A DNA stretch of 6,312 nucleotides, taken from Archaeoglobales archaeon (GTDB lineage Archaea; Halobacteriota; Archaeoglobi; Archaeoglobales; Archaeoglobaceae). The notes beneath the pieces are model-generated. The model was not told the DNA's origin. It made no database searches and was given only the letters and a program-made list of their open reading frames with translations. Positions within the stretch are counted from its first letter, which is position 1; every line of letters begins with the position of its first letter. Positions 5,862-6,312 of this stretch are shown piece after piece. Both the position numbers and the translations under genes were made by a program. Where the stretch lies: contig QMZF01000063.1 of NCBI GenBank assembly GCA_003663055.1, positions 1 to 6,312 on the forward strand, given 5' to 3'.

Positions 5862-6312
5862 ACGCGAAGGAGAAACTACTCGAAATGTTAAAGGAAGTGG
5901 AAGCGATAAAATTCGGTGACTTTGTTCTTTCTTCGGGTAAAAGGAGCGGTGTTTACATCGATATAAAGCAAGCTTGTACACATCCAGACATTCTTGCAGC
6001 CATAGCTGAGCAAATGGCCAAATTGGCCAAGGATGTAGAGTTTGACAGAATTGCCTGCGTAGAACTCGGTGGTGTTGCCATAGCTGTTGCTCTGGCTCTA
6101 AAAACAGGAAAGCCCTATGCGATTTTTAGAAAGCGGAAGAAGGACTACGGCGTCAAAGACGACCTCGTTGGAGAAATCAGGAAAGGTGAGAAGGTTTTGG
6201 TTGTAGAGGACGTAACGACAACGGGCAGTTCAGCCATATCAGCGGTTGAGAGGGTTAGAGCAAGAGGTGGTGATGTAAAGGCAGTCTTTGTGGTCGTCGA
6301 TAGAGAAGAGGG
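5858..6312 (+). CDS. pyrE: Orotate phosphoribosyltransferase (3' end beyond window)
   Basis: PyrE joins orotate to PRPP to give orotidine-5'-phosphate and pyrophosphate, the penultimate step of UMP synthesis. The window holds 151 codons, and family members run to about 170-180, so only the C-terminal end is cut off. The first part carries FGDFVLSSGKRSGVYID (19-35), the usual N-terminal substrate region. VELGGVAIA (68-76) and FRKRKKDYG (90-98) follow; Arg91, Lys92 and Lys95 match the basic catalytic-loop residues of known OPRTases, with Tyr97 where the Salmonella enzyme has His. The PRPP loop VLVVEDVTTTGSS (113-125) is canonical. GTG start at 5858 overlaps the carS stop (GTGA) and has AAGGAGG seven bases upstream. 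Co-transcription with carS is strongly implied; the product feeds UTP and CTP pools, and CarS consumes CTP. A simple PyrE rather than a PyrE-PyrF fusion is indicated at the N-terminus. Confidence 0.95.
   Translation, partial: MNAKEKLLEMLKEVEAIKFGDFVLSSGKRSGVYIDIKQACTHPDILAAIAEQMAKLAKDVEFDRIACVELGGVAIAVALALKTGKPYAIFRKRKKDYGVKDDLVGEIRKGEKVLVVEDVTTTGSSAISAVERVRARGGDVKAVFVVVDREE

Overview
The window looks like a euryarchaeal chromosome, most probably from Archaeoglobales (an Archaeoglobus, Geoglobus or Ferroglobus relative). The lipid genes are archaeal in type: a CDP-archaeol synthase and a tetraether-synthase-like radical SAM protein. Promoters are TATA/BRE type, GTG starts and Shine-Dalgarno (SD) motifs occur, and the ATPase belongs to a family common in these archaea. 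The genus is inferred from gene content, not from a search.

Layout. (1) 18-1793 (+): a complete glmS (glucosamine-6-phosphate synthase), possibly preceded by the last codons of an upstream gene. (2) 1835-3022 (-): a convergent AAA_14/DUF4143-type ATPase whose TATA box implies a leaderless mRNA and lies between the arms of a perfect 7-bp inverted repeat. (3) 3023-3667: a 645-bp gap without an intact gene. It holds the ATPase promoter, about 350 bp of unassigned sequence in which protein-like stretches jump between frames, and a 5'-truncated, frameshifted remnant of a VapC-like PIN-domain gene (3419-3612, minus). (4) 3668-5206 (-): a complete 512-aa radical SAM protein of the tetraether synthase (Tes)/COG1964 family. 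(5) 5322-5861 (+): carS, CDP-archaeol synthase, divergent from the radical SAM gene across a 115-bp shared promoter region. (6) 5858 to the window end (+): pyrE, orotate phosphoribosyltransferase, overlapping carS by GTGA and cut off by the window end.

How it fits together. CarS activates unsaturated archaeol with CTP for head-group attachment. Tes-family enzymes act later and join lipid tails carbon to carbon into membrane-spanning lipids. Their head-to-head arrangement makes 3668-5861 a plausible membrane-lipid locus with a shared control region. PyrE makes OMP, the precursor of UMP and CTP, so the carS-pyrE overlap links CTP supply to a CTP-consuming step. The stretch between glmS and the radical SAM gene, with a solitary ATPase, a decayed toxin gene and unassigned debris, looks like an accessory insertion that is eroding. 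I did not find a clear novel defence or mobile system; the most rewarding leads are the lipid locus and the decaying accessory segment.
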